Source: Spirodela intermedia (taxonomy: Eukaryota; Streptophyta; Magnoliopsida; Alismatales; Araceae). From it: DNA of 64,000 bases. The notes beneath the pieces are model-generated. The model was not told the DNA's origin. It worked only from the letters and a program-made list of their open reading frames with translations, and did not search any database. Each line of letters starts with the position of its first letter. Position 1 is the first letter of the stretch. Positions 1-14,573 of the stretch are shown piece by piece. The position numbers were made by a program, and so were the translations under genes. The stretch is taken from NCBI GenBank assembly GCA_902729315.2, contig LR746274.1:9019940-9083939 (forward strand). Direction: 5' to 3'.

Positions 1-89
1 CCCTCCCTCTCTTTGCGCCCTCCGTTCTGTCTACCTGTGTGCATGGTCTCCCCCTTGCGTGCGTGTGCATCTCTCTATTTTCTCTCTCT

Positions 90-160
90 TTCTCACTCTC
101 TCTCCCTCTCTCTCTCTCTCCGTCTCTCTCTCTCTCTCTCCCCTCCCTCTCTCCCGACAT
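90..160. repeat. (CT)n tract in SRLK-A intron 2
   Basis: Almost pure CT just upstream of the exon 3 acceptor of SRLK-A. The same intron in D, E and F also carries CT or CTAT runs, so this is an inherited intron feature and not coding. Confidence 0.85.
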
Positions 161-193
161 TGATGGTTGACACAGCCCCCTCCCTTTTTGTAG

Positions 194-1840
<1,647 letters not shown>

Positions 1841-3539
1841 GTTCCGGTAAATTCGAATTTTTGGTAGTCTGATCAGGGCTTCCATTTTAGGCGGAAATTT
1901 TGTGGGGAATTTAATCCTTGAATTTTTTATTATTTAATTCAGTGAAGTACTGAAATTGTTGAGGCAAGGCTCGATAAAACAGCTGTAACCAGAAACTTGT
2001 CAGAAAATTGTTACCAACGAATTATTTGAAGTGGAAATATAAGGACTATCAGTTGATGACGTCATAAGGCACAGGAGGAGTTAGTGATAGCGAAATTTGT
2101 ACTAAATACTTGCCACCACTGAAATGGAAAATAATATCTGCCACGTAATCCAGGCACAGGAGGAGCAAGGATATAAAATAATGATTACTCCGCAAAGAGA
2201 ATTAAAAGCAACGTACTTTGCCAAAGGAGATTCTTGATTGATTTTCTTGATTCTAATGGCTTGAGATTCACGAGCCTTGTTGGGGATTTTTCAATGGGTG
2301 ATGATTCGAAGGGAATGGGTGATTTGGGCTGGGTAGCTAAGGTCCAAAAAGTATTTGGATAATTAAAAATATAAGAAGGGGAATGTGTAAATGAGGTCTA
2401 GTAGGAAGATGAAATAATAGGATAAAATAATGATGAGAATAAAGAAAAGGTGGGGAGAGAAATAAGAGGGCGTTGGTGAGAGGAGATAGAAAATGGGGTG
2501 TATGGCAGCGGTGGATAGAGAGAGAGGGGATGTTCTCTTGGTGAGGAAAATGTCAGTGAATAATTAAATATATACTAAAGGGGTGAAGGGAGAAAAAGGT
2601 GGCGGAATGAGAGCATTAGTAGGAGAGAGGGAAAAGAGGGGTTTTGTGACGACAGTAGGAGAGAGAAAGGAGAGGGTTTGCGACAGTGAGGAGATGAAAT
2701 GGTGGCGACAGGGTAGACGGTAAGGAGGTGGGACGATGGCAATAAGGCAGACGGCAAGGAGGCGGGGCAATAGTGATGGGGTGGCTGGCGAGAAGGTGAG
2801 TGGCGGCGACGGGGTAGACGGCAAGGAGGGGGCATGGCGACAACGGGGCAGATGAGGAGGAAGAGGAACGGTGGTGTCGAGGTGAATGGCGAGGAGGCGG
2901 AATGGCGGCGAGGGGGCAGATGGCGAGGAGGCAGAATGATGGCGATGGGGTAGAAGACGAGGATGACGTGAAGAGGAAGAGATGAAGGTCCCCCTAATCC
3001 AAGTGGGCGAGAAGAAGAGAGGAAGCCCCTGGTTCAAGAAGTAATGAAAAGGAGGAGAGAAACCCCCAGTCCAAGGGGCGATATAGGGGAAGAGATGACC
3101 TTCTAATCCAAGAAGGTAAGATAAACTTCTTGATTAATTCTGTAAAATTACTATGTCAAATACAACACGAGTCTTAGCATTTATAAAGGGGAAAGGGAGA
3201 GCGGTGGTTTTCCACATAATAGAGAGAGAAAGATAAGGGGTGAAGGAGACACCCTCTCCCAAGAGATGCCATGTGGCACCTCTTGGTTGAAATGACGCCC
3301 CATTTTAAGGAGAAGAGGGATGTGAGGATGATATGGCATCTTGTCCTCATTCTTCTTCTTCTTCTTCTTGGGCCATTCTGCGTGGATAGATCCTCTTGCT
3401 TGCTGGTAGGGACCCATTGGTCTTAGATCTAATATTCTATGATGGATCCAATAGAGGAGGAAGGTGCTAGTTGACTTGGAGCTAAACTCTTAGAAGTAGA
3501 AGAACCTTGATTCTTGCACTTCTTCTTGGTAGGGTTGAT
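1841..3539. other. SRLK-A 3' flank with purine-rich minisatellite
   Basis: No gene is seen. 1841-2400 is AT-rich 3' flank. About 2400-3100 is strongly purine-biased on the + strand, with imperfectly repeated units around GGCGACGGGGTAGACGGCAA and AGGAGGCGGGG, clearest at 2700-2960. The open frames on the opposite strand are Pro/Ser/Leu/His-rich products of this composition. 3340-3372 holds a short (TTC)n run. Confidence 0.7.
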
Positions 3540-4501
3540 TGATAAATCTTCATTATCGAGTTAATAATTAATAAATAATATATTTTTAATCTTAACTCAT
3601 GATAAATAGACTTATACTTATGTTAATTTATGAAAAGTAGGTTTTAGTTGGTTAATGTGATTTTTTGATTAATTATGTAATTTTAGTCTAAATTTATATG
3701 ATTTTTATAATCTTATTTTTGAGATAAATAAACAAAAAGAAAAGAAAATAAAAGAAGGATGGGACTCACCAGCCACCTAGGCCCACAAGTGGGTCGGAAG
3801 CATAGTTGGGGCAAAGCCGTGAGTTGAGGCTCAAGCGGCTATGGATCAATGGGGGCACGTCTGCGCCACTCTCCTTCCATGTCATCAGTGGCCAGCCGAC
3901 TATGGGGCAAGGAGCTGTACACATGTGAGAAAGTGACTCATTACTTCAAAATATGATATTATTATATATTCATCTAAAATTGCGATGTACAATTGATTTG
4001 GGACTAAACCCGCATCACACTTTTCTCAAAATAGTGTCGATTATTTCAATACCCAAAATACTCCTTTATTATAACAACAATATACTCTGATGATGTCACT
4101 TTTTAAGGGTATTAAAGTACTTATTTCACTCTCTCTCATACAAGTGGACGACTGACGTGGGTTCGATTCCTATGAGAGCCAAAACTTGTTTTTTTTTTAT
4201 TAAATCGTGACTTTTCTACAGATCATTGGTGAAAGATTAAGTTGCCAAAATCACTCGATCATTGACAAAAATCTAGTCAACATGATTTGCAAGCATTGTT
4301 ACTAAAATTACTGAATGATTTGCGATAAAAGGATCATGAATCCATCAAGTAAATCATCTCTAATTAATCGACGAACAAGCCATCATTGAGAAGAGGACAA
4401 TCTGTCAGGAGATGAGTTGCCACCTCTTGAGAGCATACTAGATGAATGAAGAGCTTTCTCTTGCTATGCAGATCTAAGGATGAAGCGCTCTGACAAGTGC
4501 T
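3540..4501 (+). repeat. Dispersed repeat family R1, copy 1 (left part)
   Basis: Not coding. The segment with GAGTTAATAATTA, a block around CAGCCACCTAGGCCCACAAG, and the AACAAGCCAT block recur in the same order at 24530-25330. A partial form is at 21360-21730. Copy 1 is interrupted near 4500 by the LTR-like unit at 4502-5820 and continues at 5821-6610. Probably an old, decayed retroelement; no protein is readable. Confidence 0.7.
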
Positions 4502-5820
4502 TGATAACAATCTATTTATAATATATAATTCAGAGTTTATGCATACAATTTAATTATTTTTAGCAAGCATCATGCCTTGAATTCAATGTAATACACCATT
4601 ATTATTATTATTTGATTAACTTCCATATAAGAGGCATGATTTATACTTGAAAATTTGATTTACAAACTTAACTCATTATATATTTGAAAATATGCTTTGA
4701 CATGGACTATTGGTTGCAAATTGGTTTTAAACATATATAAAGCAGTGAACAAGATTTTAATATCATTTGATATTTATTTAGATGGTATTTCAAAAGTTTA
4801 GAAGGATGAAAAAGGAGGTCTTATTCATTTTGGACTTATGTCTAATTTGTATTAATGAGAGGGACGTTTGATATTTCGAAAGGCGTCACTTTATCTCACG
4901 TGAGATTAAGTGACAAAAAGCCCTTTAAAATATCTCATGTGGGTCCTATGTGAACACCTTTCTAATTAATGAAAATCAATTGCAGGAAATGATGATGGAG
5001 AATGTGGTGTATCAAATCAAAATGGCTAAAGGAAGAAAGGATGGCTAACCTGATTTTCAAGAATCATAACTCATCTCAGCCATTCATGAGGCTTTGCAAG
5101 AGGAGACCAGCAGAGGGGAGAAGGGAAACCGTCAGCACAACCACCCATATATACTCCTTTCCGATGTAAAATTAGGGTAATCCATTTATGACGAAGGGGA
5201 CACCAGCAAACAAATGTAGAACTCTTTTAGATCTTTTGTTGAGTGGAATATTCTTGTTTGAGTTTCTTTTAGAAGGTTGTTGAGCCTTTGAAGAAAGTTT
5301 GTTGTCTCCCTTCCTCTTTGCTCCAAAGATGAGTATTTAGAGTCTATTTTCTACCTTTTTCACCCCACGAAATATAGTAGAATTCTCATTTTCTTTCTCA
5401 TCCTCTAATGAAGTACAATTGGAGAACGATCATTCATGGATTCTAGTGTATCTTGGTGAGCACCATCTTGCGATGTAGAACCTACTTAAGCTTGCGGACA
5501 GCTACCACAACACAAAAGAGAGCAATCATCTTAAGGGTCAGTCATTCTCACTTTACTCGTGGGTATAGGTGCAGCATCCCGACGAGTAAGTTAAGGTTTA
5601 TTTCATCAGTTACTCTTATTCTCCTTCAATCATCATGTCTAAACATTCATCCTTCTTAGTTACATTCTTTGCAATTATACATTCAAATTTCTAACTATCC
5701 TTATGATCGACCCAGATATTACTAATATTTCATCTAGTAAATTTTATGATAGTTTTAGGTTTATAAATTTTAAACTTGATCTACTTAGGTTTTAATCACA
5801 ATGATAGTTTTTGAAGATTA
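4502..5820 (+). repeat. LTR-like unit R2, direct copy (probable solo LTR)
   Basis: Begins TGATAACAATC and ends GAAGATTA, about 1.32 kb. The reverse complement of 7334-8625 matches it along its length, for example the poly-purine block near 5090 and the GTAAAATTAGGGTAATCC block near 5170. It sits inside repeat R1, since the matching copy at 24.5-26.1 kb lacks it, so it is a later insertion. The flanking five bases (GTGCT and GCACC) do not match, unlike the inverted copy. The small frame at 5453-5659 is not a credible gene. Confidence 0.7.
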
Positions 5821-6610
5821 GCACCCTACCTTCATCTAACTCCTCTCCATAGGGTGACAGTTGTCGAAGAGCCGCAAAGTCACTATTTTTCACTCTGCTA
5901 AGTGATAGCCGCTAGAGACAATTCAACGACCTATTTCATTGATCTATGGACTTTGCAAGAAGATCTAGAGCTTGCCCACATCGTCCTTATCTAGGAAGAC
6001 CCTTCAAGATTGTGGACACTACATGACAATCTTTTCAAACGCTCAAGATTCTAGTGCATCGCCAATGTATTACCGTTGTGACACACAAACTCTATTTTTC
6101 CAACTTTCAACTTAATTTTTGCTTCATTAGAGATAATTTGTGTGATTTAAATTTTCTAAACTTCTCTTCATTTAATTATGATTCTTTTAGCTTTTACAAA
6201 TCTTAATTTGACCAATTAAAATAATTTGTAATTGATTACGTAAGAATCACTAAGCGGAACTCTATTTTTACCTGATTCACATTTGTCAGGTCTTGACATC
6301 ATCTTGACATCTGCACTCCTTATTTTCCTTTTTTGTCAATTTTAAATATATTTTATTTTTTATTTCTTAGCCTAAAATTTATAAAAAAATCTTATTCTTT
6401 GCAAAAAAAATAGAAATATAACCAGATATTATATTACATCCTTGTGATCGACTTAGAAAATTCTCATCATTTTTGAAACTTTTATTAAATTATAATTGAT
6501 TTACTTATTAAATAGTAGTTTTAAGTATCCAAAAATTAGTATGCTCTAGTTTTATAAATTTTAAATTTGTGTGATTTATTATACAATGACTAAGTCACAT
6601 CATTGACCTT
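5821..6610 (+). repeat. Dispersed repeat family R1, copy 1 (right part)
   Basis: Continuation of the R1 copy after the R2 insertion. It aligns in order with 25330-26060 (blocks with GGGTGACA, CCCACAT, AAGAATCAC, GTGATTTATTATACAA) and, inverted, with 19740-20480. No coding potential is seen. Confidence 0.7.
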
Positions 6611-7328
6611 AAAGGTTGAGCCTCTAGTTGACCATCTTTCACTAACTTGAGTTGACTTTTTTGAGTGGAATAGTCTTCAATAGATCTTGTGTTCCCATCG
6701 ATATTCTTCTTAAATATTAAGAAAATTATAATAGATAGAGTAAGAACTCTAAATTTAATCAATCAATTTGATATTAATATCCGTCATGTATGATGATTGA
6801 TAACTCTCATTAATTACATGATAAAATGCTTAATATTTTATCATTTATTATTTAATTTTACAAAAATATTTATAAATTTCTTTAATCTCAAAAAAATAAT
6901 ATTAAACTTATTTATATGGTTATATTGTTAATTTCTAGAAATTACATGATTAAATTGACTATGAAATATTTTGATAGGATTTTTCAATGATTAGTATTAT
7001 TATTAAATGCTTCTATGTTAATTGCATTTATTTCTAAATTTTTCCTATTTTTTATGAATTTTCCTAAGCTTATTACGATAAATGATAATAATATAATAAT
7101 AAAATTAAAATACAAGACTAATTTCTGTTTTTTAGGTTTTCCGCATCAACAATAGATGTAACAAATATAGCGAGAAGTATGGTGGATGATTCGACGAAAT
7201 AGACGAAATTAACACATAGGAAGATGAAAAAATACTCGGAGGAAGAATGGGGCATCTTCAATCAATCTATCACTCTCTATAACTAATTTCTCTCTCCTCC
7301 AGTGACAACGAACACCGGATTCACCTAA
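6611..7328. other. AT-rich spacer between inverted R2 units
   Basis: AT-rich, no open frame or RNA gene recognised. It is the loop of the inverted R2 pair. I see no internal retroelement domains, so the pair does not flank a readable element. Confidence 0.6.
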
Positions 7329-7333
7329 ATCAT

Positions 7334-8625
7334 TGATCTCCAAAAACTATTCTAGGTAGATCAAGTTTCAAATTTATAAACTAGAAATTGACATAGAACT
7401 TATTGGATGAATATTGGTAATATCCAGGTCGATCAGGAGGATAGTTAGAAATTCGAATGTATGATTGTAACGAACATTACTAAGAAGGATGAATGTTTAG
7501 ATGTAATGATTAGAGGAGAATAAGAGTAACAGACAAAATAAATCTTAACTTACTTGTGGAGATGCTGCACCTATACCCACTAGTAAAATGAGAACGACTA
7601 ACCCTTAAGAGGATTGTTCTCTTTTGTGCTGTGGTAGCCATCGCAAGCTTGAGCAGGCTATACGTCGCACGATGGTGCTCACCCAGATGCACCGGAATCC
7701 ACGGATGATCATTTCCCAACTGTACTTCATTAGAGGATGAGAAAGAAAATGAGAATTCCACTATATTTCGTGGGGTGAAAAAGGTAGAAAACAGACTCTA
7801 AATACTCATCTTTGGAGCAAAGAGGAAGGGAGACAACAAACTTTCTTCAAAGGTTCGACAACCTTCTAAAAGAAACTCAAACAAGAATATTTCACTCAAC
7901 AAAAGATCGAAAAGAGTTCTACACTTGTTTGCTGGTGTCCCCTTCGTCGTAAATGGATTACCCTAATTTTACATCGAAAAGGAGTATATATGAGCGGTTG
8001 TGCTGACAGTTTCCCTTCTCCCCTCTACTGGTCTCCTCTTGCAAAGCCTCATGAATGACTGAGATGAGTTACGATTCTTGAAAATCAGGTTAGCCATCCT
8101 TTCTTCCTTCAACCATTTTGATTTAGTACACCACGTTCTCTATCATCATTTCCTACAGTTGATTTTCATTAATTAGAAAGGTGTTCACATGGGACCCACA
8201 TGAGATATTTTAAAAGGCTTTTCGTCACTTAATCTCATGTGAGATAAAGTGACGCCTTTCGAAATATCAAATGCCCCTCTTATGAATACAAATTAGACAA
8301 AAGTCTAAAACGAATAAGACCCTCCTCTTTCATCCCTCTAAACTTTTGAAATATCATCTTGTTCACTACTTTATATATGTTTAAAACTAGTTTAGAACCA
8401 ATAGTCCATGTAAAAACACAATTTCTATGTATAAACACATTTTCAAATGTATAATGAGCTAAGTTTGTAAATCACATTTTCAAGCATAAATCATGCCTCT
8501 TACATGGAAGTTAATCAAATAATAATAATGGTGTCTTACATTGAATTCGAGGCATAATGCTTGCTAAAAATAATCAAACTATATGCATAAACTTCAAATT
8601 ATACATTGTAAATAGATTGTTATCA
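7334..8625 (-). mobile_element. Solo LTR of family R2, inverted copy, with 5-bp target duplication
   Basis: On the minus strand it starts TGATAACAATC and ends GGAGATCA, giving the TG...CA ends usual for LTRs, length 1292 bp. The five bases on each side are identical (ATCAT at 7329-7333 and 8626-8630). It is a diverged reverse complement of 4502-5820. With no internal domain or second LTR at the right spacing, a solo LTR left by LTR-LTR recombination is the simplest reading. Confidence 0.8.
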
Positions 8626-8630
8626 ATCAT

Positions 8631-9160
8631 CTATCAGATACAATCGATAGATTTCTTCTCAACTTCTCCTTGATTCAATCGCTACAAAAGCTGAACTTCA
8701 TCCACTAACTTGTCCCATTCTTCGCACGATAAAATGGCAAAGAATTTCTTTCGAGGATCTTTCTCCAAACACTGCTGCACGCTTGGAGTTGAACCACTAC
8801 CATCAACTAGTTCCAACAAGTGACAATAATTGGGATCGTCATTCATTGACAAGAGATTGTGTAGGAATCTATTCGGTCCGCCACGCTTACACAAATCGAT
8901 TGAATTCAGGCAGAAATTCGATCGTAGACCATTCCACCCATTCTTCTATAAAACTTGAATCTTTGCATGATTTTACTTTTTTTTAATTTATAAATAGTTC
9001 CATTCAGTTCTATATTGTGTTATGAACAATTTCTATTTTCAAATAAAAGTTTCTTTCTAAGTATTTTGACTTTGCTTTTGAGAAATACGAGTCGATGTAT
9101 TTCCAGCAACTAGAATTTGGGTGTGTTCTTCATGCCTGATGGCGGCTGACAACATAATCC
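8631..9160 (-). other. Possible coding relic, 70-codon minus-strand frame
   Basis: A minus-strand frame at 8894-8682 reads like a protein and not like low complexity (segments FLHNLLSMNDDPNYCHLLEL and KKFFAILSCEEWDKLVDEV). It has no recognised domain, no clear splice sites and no relatives in the window. It could be a piece of a retroelement or a gene fragment. The rest of the interval is AT-rich. Confidence 0.25.
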
Positions 9161-9380
9161 CTAATTTATTTATTTTAATTATTTTTTAAAATTTTAGTAA
9201 TTCAAAAATTCAAAAAAATTAATCTATCAATTGGAAATTATAAATATAATTAACTAATTTCTTATCTTCTTTGTGTTCGACCTGGAAAACCACTATAAAA
9301 TTAAATTATTCTATTTTTCTTATTTTCCAGAATTTATAAATTATAAATTTACTGAATTTTCTTTACAACAATAGTAAATA
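9160..9380 (+). repeat. Short dispersed repeat shared with the SRLK C-D and E-F spacers
   Basis: The block with TATAACTAACTAATTT-like text, CTTTGTGTTC, CTATAAAATTAAAT and GAATTTATAAATTATAAATTT recurs at 34650-34790 and, inverted, at 52090-52260. In the spacers it lies next to a gypsy gag relic, so it is likely a retroelement terminal or untranslated piece. Confidence 0.6.
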
Positions 9381-10965
9381 TTCAATCAATGATCTAATGC
9401 TATGAGGAATAAACATTTATACCCATATTTAATCTAGCATATTTAGATATGCTAATCATTACTCTCTTACTGTAACATATTCTATAAATATGGACACTTT
9501 ACACAGCAAGATGCAAAATGAAAATTACATATGATGATATAAATCGTGTATAAATTTAATATTTTGGTTTGAAGTATATTCAAAAAATTCTCATGTGAAT
9601 ATTAAATCAGTACTAAATTAAAATGAATATAGATATTGTCATATCTGTTTTCTTGTTATCCATATTCAAATAAATATTTAATTTCATCTCTTATAAGACT
9701 TGGTATTCAATTTATGACTATCAAAATACACGATATAATGATCTAACAATTGATTCCTTGACAAAATGTAAATTTGTTGAGAACAAGATAGAAAATATTT
9801 AAATGTTGAAGTTCTAAAGATCTAGAAGCTATTCATCTGATTAAGCCATGAGCTACATTATTCATGAAACCATAATTACCAAAATATGTTTAGAGAATAA
9901 GAAATTTGGGCAAGTAAAGGGTGAAAAAAATGTTAAAAGAGGTTTTAAAAGGAAAAGTGGATTTTAAATCTAAAATCATTCATGAGATACTATCAAGTAG
10001 TTGAAAGCATTAAATACACTTCTAGGAAGTGAAAGCTTAACTATTTGGAAAGGAAGATATGATTTAGTTATAGATAAAATTTAAAAACTAAGCCTAAAAT
10101 ACACTGTAAGGGCACCTAAAGATAGTGTTGTTAAACCAAAAGTAATTTAGGTTTCTAATTTAGAAAGTTGAATTATCATTATAACAATGTGACTGGAATA
10201 AGTGTTTGCAATAAGTGTTTCACTAGAATCCAATAGTCAAATTAAGTTTATATATGAATCATAAATCCATTGAACAAAAAAGTTAATATCTCCATAAATA
10301 ATGGTGAGGCACTGAAGAACACTCCACATATTTCGAGAGAGAGAAAAACACACATGATCTGAAGAGTACTCACAATAGTATGTCCATGGATGTGGCATAG
10401 ATGAGTATATAGATATATTTAGAACTATCCATCAGGACTCACTGAGGTAAATCTATAATATTACTAAGTTGAGAGAATACAACAAGTTTGATGATTTCAC
10501 AAGTCTATTATAAAGAAAAAGTGAAATTTTTCAAGACCATGAACTATAAATTCATTGCTTAGTGATGAGATTAAGAATATCGATGTCCCCCACATCTTAA
10601 CTTACGAAAGGTTGCTTGAGTGATGATATATAAATTAAAACGAAGGGGTGTAAAGTTGCTTGAGTGATGATACCATACAAAGGAATTTATCTTTGAGCGA
10701 GAGAAATCAAGCTCCTGTCATGAATTGAGCCATGTGAACCATGCTCTAGGAGTTTGACGTAAGTTATATAATTATTTTTTTTGAGATAACAGACATGATT
10801 TAGAAAAAGTATGAAAATTGGGGCTGGGGTTGATGGTGATGGTGGCTTGTGTACCACCCACTTTTGGAAAGCTTAGTTCTTTGATTCCTTCAAATTGTTA
10901 CTTGTTCAAGAAATAATTTGAATGATAGATAGATAGATTGACTGAGTTAGAGATTGAGTGAAAAC

Positions 10966-11019
<54 letters not shown>

Positions 11020-11330
11020 TCCTTTAGGACGTGGCCTAGGAGTCAATTTGGGAAGATGAACTTAATAGGCACAAACATGACAGATTGAAGAGAGGAGAGA
11101 TGTTCCCCAATTTTTAACAGCGAGAAAGGAGAGAGAAGAGTGGTTTTAGCGTGCCCATCAGTGTACTATGCCGGGCCGACACCATTAATGTGGGGCCCAC
11201 CACCTAGTCTAAATTCTGACTCGTCGCTGATGATCTTGATGAGGATGCAGACTACTAACCGGGCCGCGTCTTCACAAAGTGGCATTCCGAGGACGGCAGC
11301 ACGAGGGGAGAGGGGGTCAGATGTGGCTCC
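9381..11330. other. AT-rich 5' flank of SRLK-B with (GA)n tract
   Basis: No gene is seen. 10972-11016 is an uninterrupted GA tract. A GATAGATAGATAG motif precedes it near 10925; a similar motif lies upstream of SRLK-E near 47900, possibly a shared promoter remnant. Confidence 0.55.
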
Positions 11331-11488
11331 CAGCGGTCGCCTACCCTTGTGGCGGTGGAACACGCAGCACGTGGGTCAAACGCCAGCGCCGTTTGAGCCT
11401 TCCTATCGAAGGGTCTGTTCTTATCCTCTAATCTGTAAGACGTGCAGTGGGATGATCCCACTGCCGGTCCTTCCGAGAAGGGAAAAAT
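11331..11488 (+). promoter_or_regulatory. Conserved SRLK proximal upstream segment with W-box core
   Basis: The sequence before the B start codon resembles those before C, D, E and F: a block around CGCCAGCGCC, then CTTCTTATCC-like text and a TCGGTCAGACG-like segment. GGTCAA at 11374-11379 is a reverse-strand TTGACC, the core of the W-box bound by WRKY factors. Equivalent sites are 31269-31274 (C), 38543-38548 (D), 48346-48351 (E) and 55648-55653 (F). Whether it is promoter or 5' leader cannot be told without transcripts. Confidence 0.45.
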
Positions 11489-14121
11489 ATGGCGGAAATG
11501 CAACCCAGACGGAAGGCCTTGGTCTTCGCCGCACTCTTCCCCACCCTCATCGCCCTCTCCGGCGCCGAAGACACGTTGTTTCCCGGCGATCCCTTGAAAG
11601 ACGACAGTTCCCTGATCTCCTCCGATGGGAGCTTCAAGCTGGGATTCTTCACGCCGGGGAAGTCGAAGTTCAGGTTCCTGGGCATCTGGTACAACCAGAT
11701 CCCCGTCCAGACGGTGGTCTGGGTGGCCAACCGTGACAGCCCCCTGCCGGACAGAACGGGCGTCCTATCCATCTCCATCAACGGCAGCCTCTCCCTCTCC
11801 GACTCAAAGGGGGTGGTCTACTGGTCGACGCCTTCGACGAGACTTGCCGGGCCAGTAGCCAAGCTTCTGGACGACGCCAACTTCTTCGTGGCCGGCGCCG
11901 GCGGAGGTGGGAACGCGTGGCAGAGCTTTGACCACCCCACGGACACCCTCCTCCCCGGGATGAAGTTGTGGGTCGATCGCCGGACTGGGTTTACCAGAAA
12001 CTTCACTTCATGGAAGTCCGACGACGACCCTGGCACTGGGGACTCCACCCTCTTCTTGAACCCTAATGGTGTTCCGCAGATGATCTTAGTCCAGGGTTCC
12101 AAGCGGGTGTGGAGTTCGGGGCTGTGGGTAGGAAAAGAATTCAGCGGCATCCCGGAGAAGAGAAGCTACGAGGATTTCAATTTCTCGGTCATATCAAACG
12201 ACGACGAAGCCTACTACCAGTTCACAACCCGGGATAAGACTGTCCTTTCAAGGCTGGTGGTGCAATCCAAAGGAATGTTACAGCGGCTGATCTGGATAAA
12301 GGAAAAGGGCACGTGGAACGTCTATTATTTTGCACCCAAGGAACCCTGCGACGCTTTTGGCCACTGTGGCATCTTCGGGATCTGCGACCCCAACGAGTCT
12401 CCGACGTGTAGTTGCCTACAAGGCTTCGAACCCAGGTTGCAGGATAACTGGAATCTCAGGGACTGGAATGACGGTTGCAGGCGAAGAACGCCGGTGGATT
12501 GCAAAAATAACACCGACGGGTTCGTCTTGGTGGCTAACGCGAAGCTTCCTGACACCTCGGTTGAGGTGGTGATTTATAACATGGGAACGGATGAGTGCAG
12601 GGAGGAGTGTCTGAGGAATTGCTCCTGCGCCGCCTATACCACTGACGTGTCCATTGAGGGCGGCGGGAGCCGCTGCATACTGTGGAATGGCGTGTTGACG
12701 GACCTCCGGGTCTTCGACAATGGCGGGCAGGACCTGTTTGTCCGTCTCGCACGTGCCGATCTATGTACGTCCGGAGAAACCTATTTTCAGCCTGTGTGAA
12801 CTCGTCGTCTATTGTTTCCAGAGCCCACGGTTCGCACCACCTAGTAACCCAGAAAATTAGTCTATGGGGACGGGACTCACCCACAACCTCTGCCCGTTAT
12901 TTTGGCGTGTTTCCTACAATCATCAGCGATGGGAAACCGTCGTCGACGCTCGCTGTTTATTTAACTAATTTCAATAAAGCTTCGAGGTAAGGAGGTCGAG
13001 TCTCTCTGCAGATTTGTCGCCGAGTAAGGAGAACAGAGGACGGGTGGTGGCGGCGGTGTCGGCTGCGGCGGCGGTCGTGGTGGTAATACTTCTTCTAGGG
13101 TTGGTTGCCGGGTTAGTCCGCAGGCGGAGGAAGACTATTAATACAGGTTAGAAAACGCTTTTCTCAGACCCCTCGCCCTTTCTTAGTCTCTCTTTTTGCC
13201 TTTTGTTCTCTATCTTCTTGTGTCTCTCGTTCCCTTTTTCTCTCTTTCTCTTTCTCCCTCTCTCTTCCGAATAAATAGTCACAGTCCCGTACCATTTTAC
13301 AGTGGTGCTCGGAAAATTACCTGTAGTGAAGAGTCAGACCTGGAACGAGGAAATGGTCAGGTCGAGGGAGATGGATCTCCCCTTGTTTGACCTGGCCGTC
13401 ATCGCCGCCGGCACCAACCACTTTTCTACCGACAATCTGCTCGGCGAGGGCGGCTTCGGGCCGGTTTACAAGGTCAATCAACTCGCATCTTCGACTGACT
13501 AATGCCTCGTTGAACTTGAAATTTCGGTCTTTCTAATTATTGAATTCTGGGGTGCCAGGGGAGGCTGGAAGGAAATCAGGAGGTGGCGGTGAAGAGACTG
13601 GCAAAGAGCTCCTCGCAGGGCGTGGAACAATTCATGAATGAGGTGAGGCTGATAGCGAAGCTCCAGCACCGGAACCTCGTCCGCCTGCTAGGATGTTGCG
13701 TCGACGGCGAGGAGAGGATGCTCGTCTACGAGTACATGCCCAACGGAAGCCTGGACTCCTTCATTTTCAGTCAGTCTCTCACCCTCTACTTCCTTCTCCC
13801 TCGCTCCCTTGTTCCCTCTATCCCTCTCTAACCCCCCTCTGTTCCCTTTTCCCACCCTTTTTTTATATCTTGATCTCTTCTGTTGTTATCTCCCTATTTA
13901 CCTCTCCCTCTCTCCTGCTGCTCGCCCCCTATCTCCGTATACCTTTACCTCTACCTCGCTATCCTTTCATCTCCATATCTCTCTACCACCGCCCTCTCCC
14001 CCTCTCCTCTGGATAAGCATCTCTCCTTTTCTCTGTCAAGCTACTCTCTTCCTCTCTCTCTCTCTCTGTCTCTCTCTGTCTCTCTCTGTCTCTCTCTTCC
14101 CTCTATCTCTCTCTGTCTCTC

Positions 14122-14152
<31 letters not shown>

Positions 14153-14539
14153 TTCCCTCTCTCTGTCTCTCTCTTCCCTCTCTCTGTCCCTCTTCCCTCT
14201 CTCTCTATGTCTCTCTCTCTCTCTCTCTCCCTCCCTCTCCCTCCCTCTCTCTCTGATGGTAGTCCTGTATGGTGTCAGACAAAAACAAGAGGGCGCTACT
14301 GGACTGGGCGACGCGGTGGCGGATAATATTGGGGGTTGCCCGCGGCCTGCTCTACCTCCACCAGGACTCGCGCTTAAGGATCATCCACCGGGATCTCAAG
14401 GCTGGCAACGTCCTCCTCGATGGCGGCATGAACCCCAAGATCTCCGACTTCGGCCTGGCCCACATCTTCCCGGGAGACGAGACCGAGGGAAAAACTAGAA
14501 CGGTCGTCGGCACCTAGTTAGTCTCCTGCCTATGTTTCC

Positions 14540-14573
<34 letters not shown>

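Noticed and set aside
2564-3037. Pro/Ser-rich minus-strand frame of 157 codons
   Set aside because: Product of the purine-rich minisatellite; no start context, homology or splice structure.
4502-8625. The inverted R2 pair as a foldback transposon or miRNA precursor
   Set aside because: The inner copy has LTR-type TG...CA ends and its own target duplication, so two separate LTR insertions explain it better.
13809-14498. Open frame of 229 codons in SRLK-B
   Set aside because: It runs through the CT-rich intron 4 and reads exon 5 in the wrong frame; Ser/Leu repeats reflect CT repeats.
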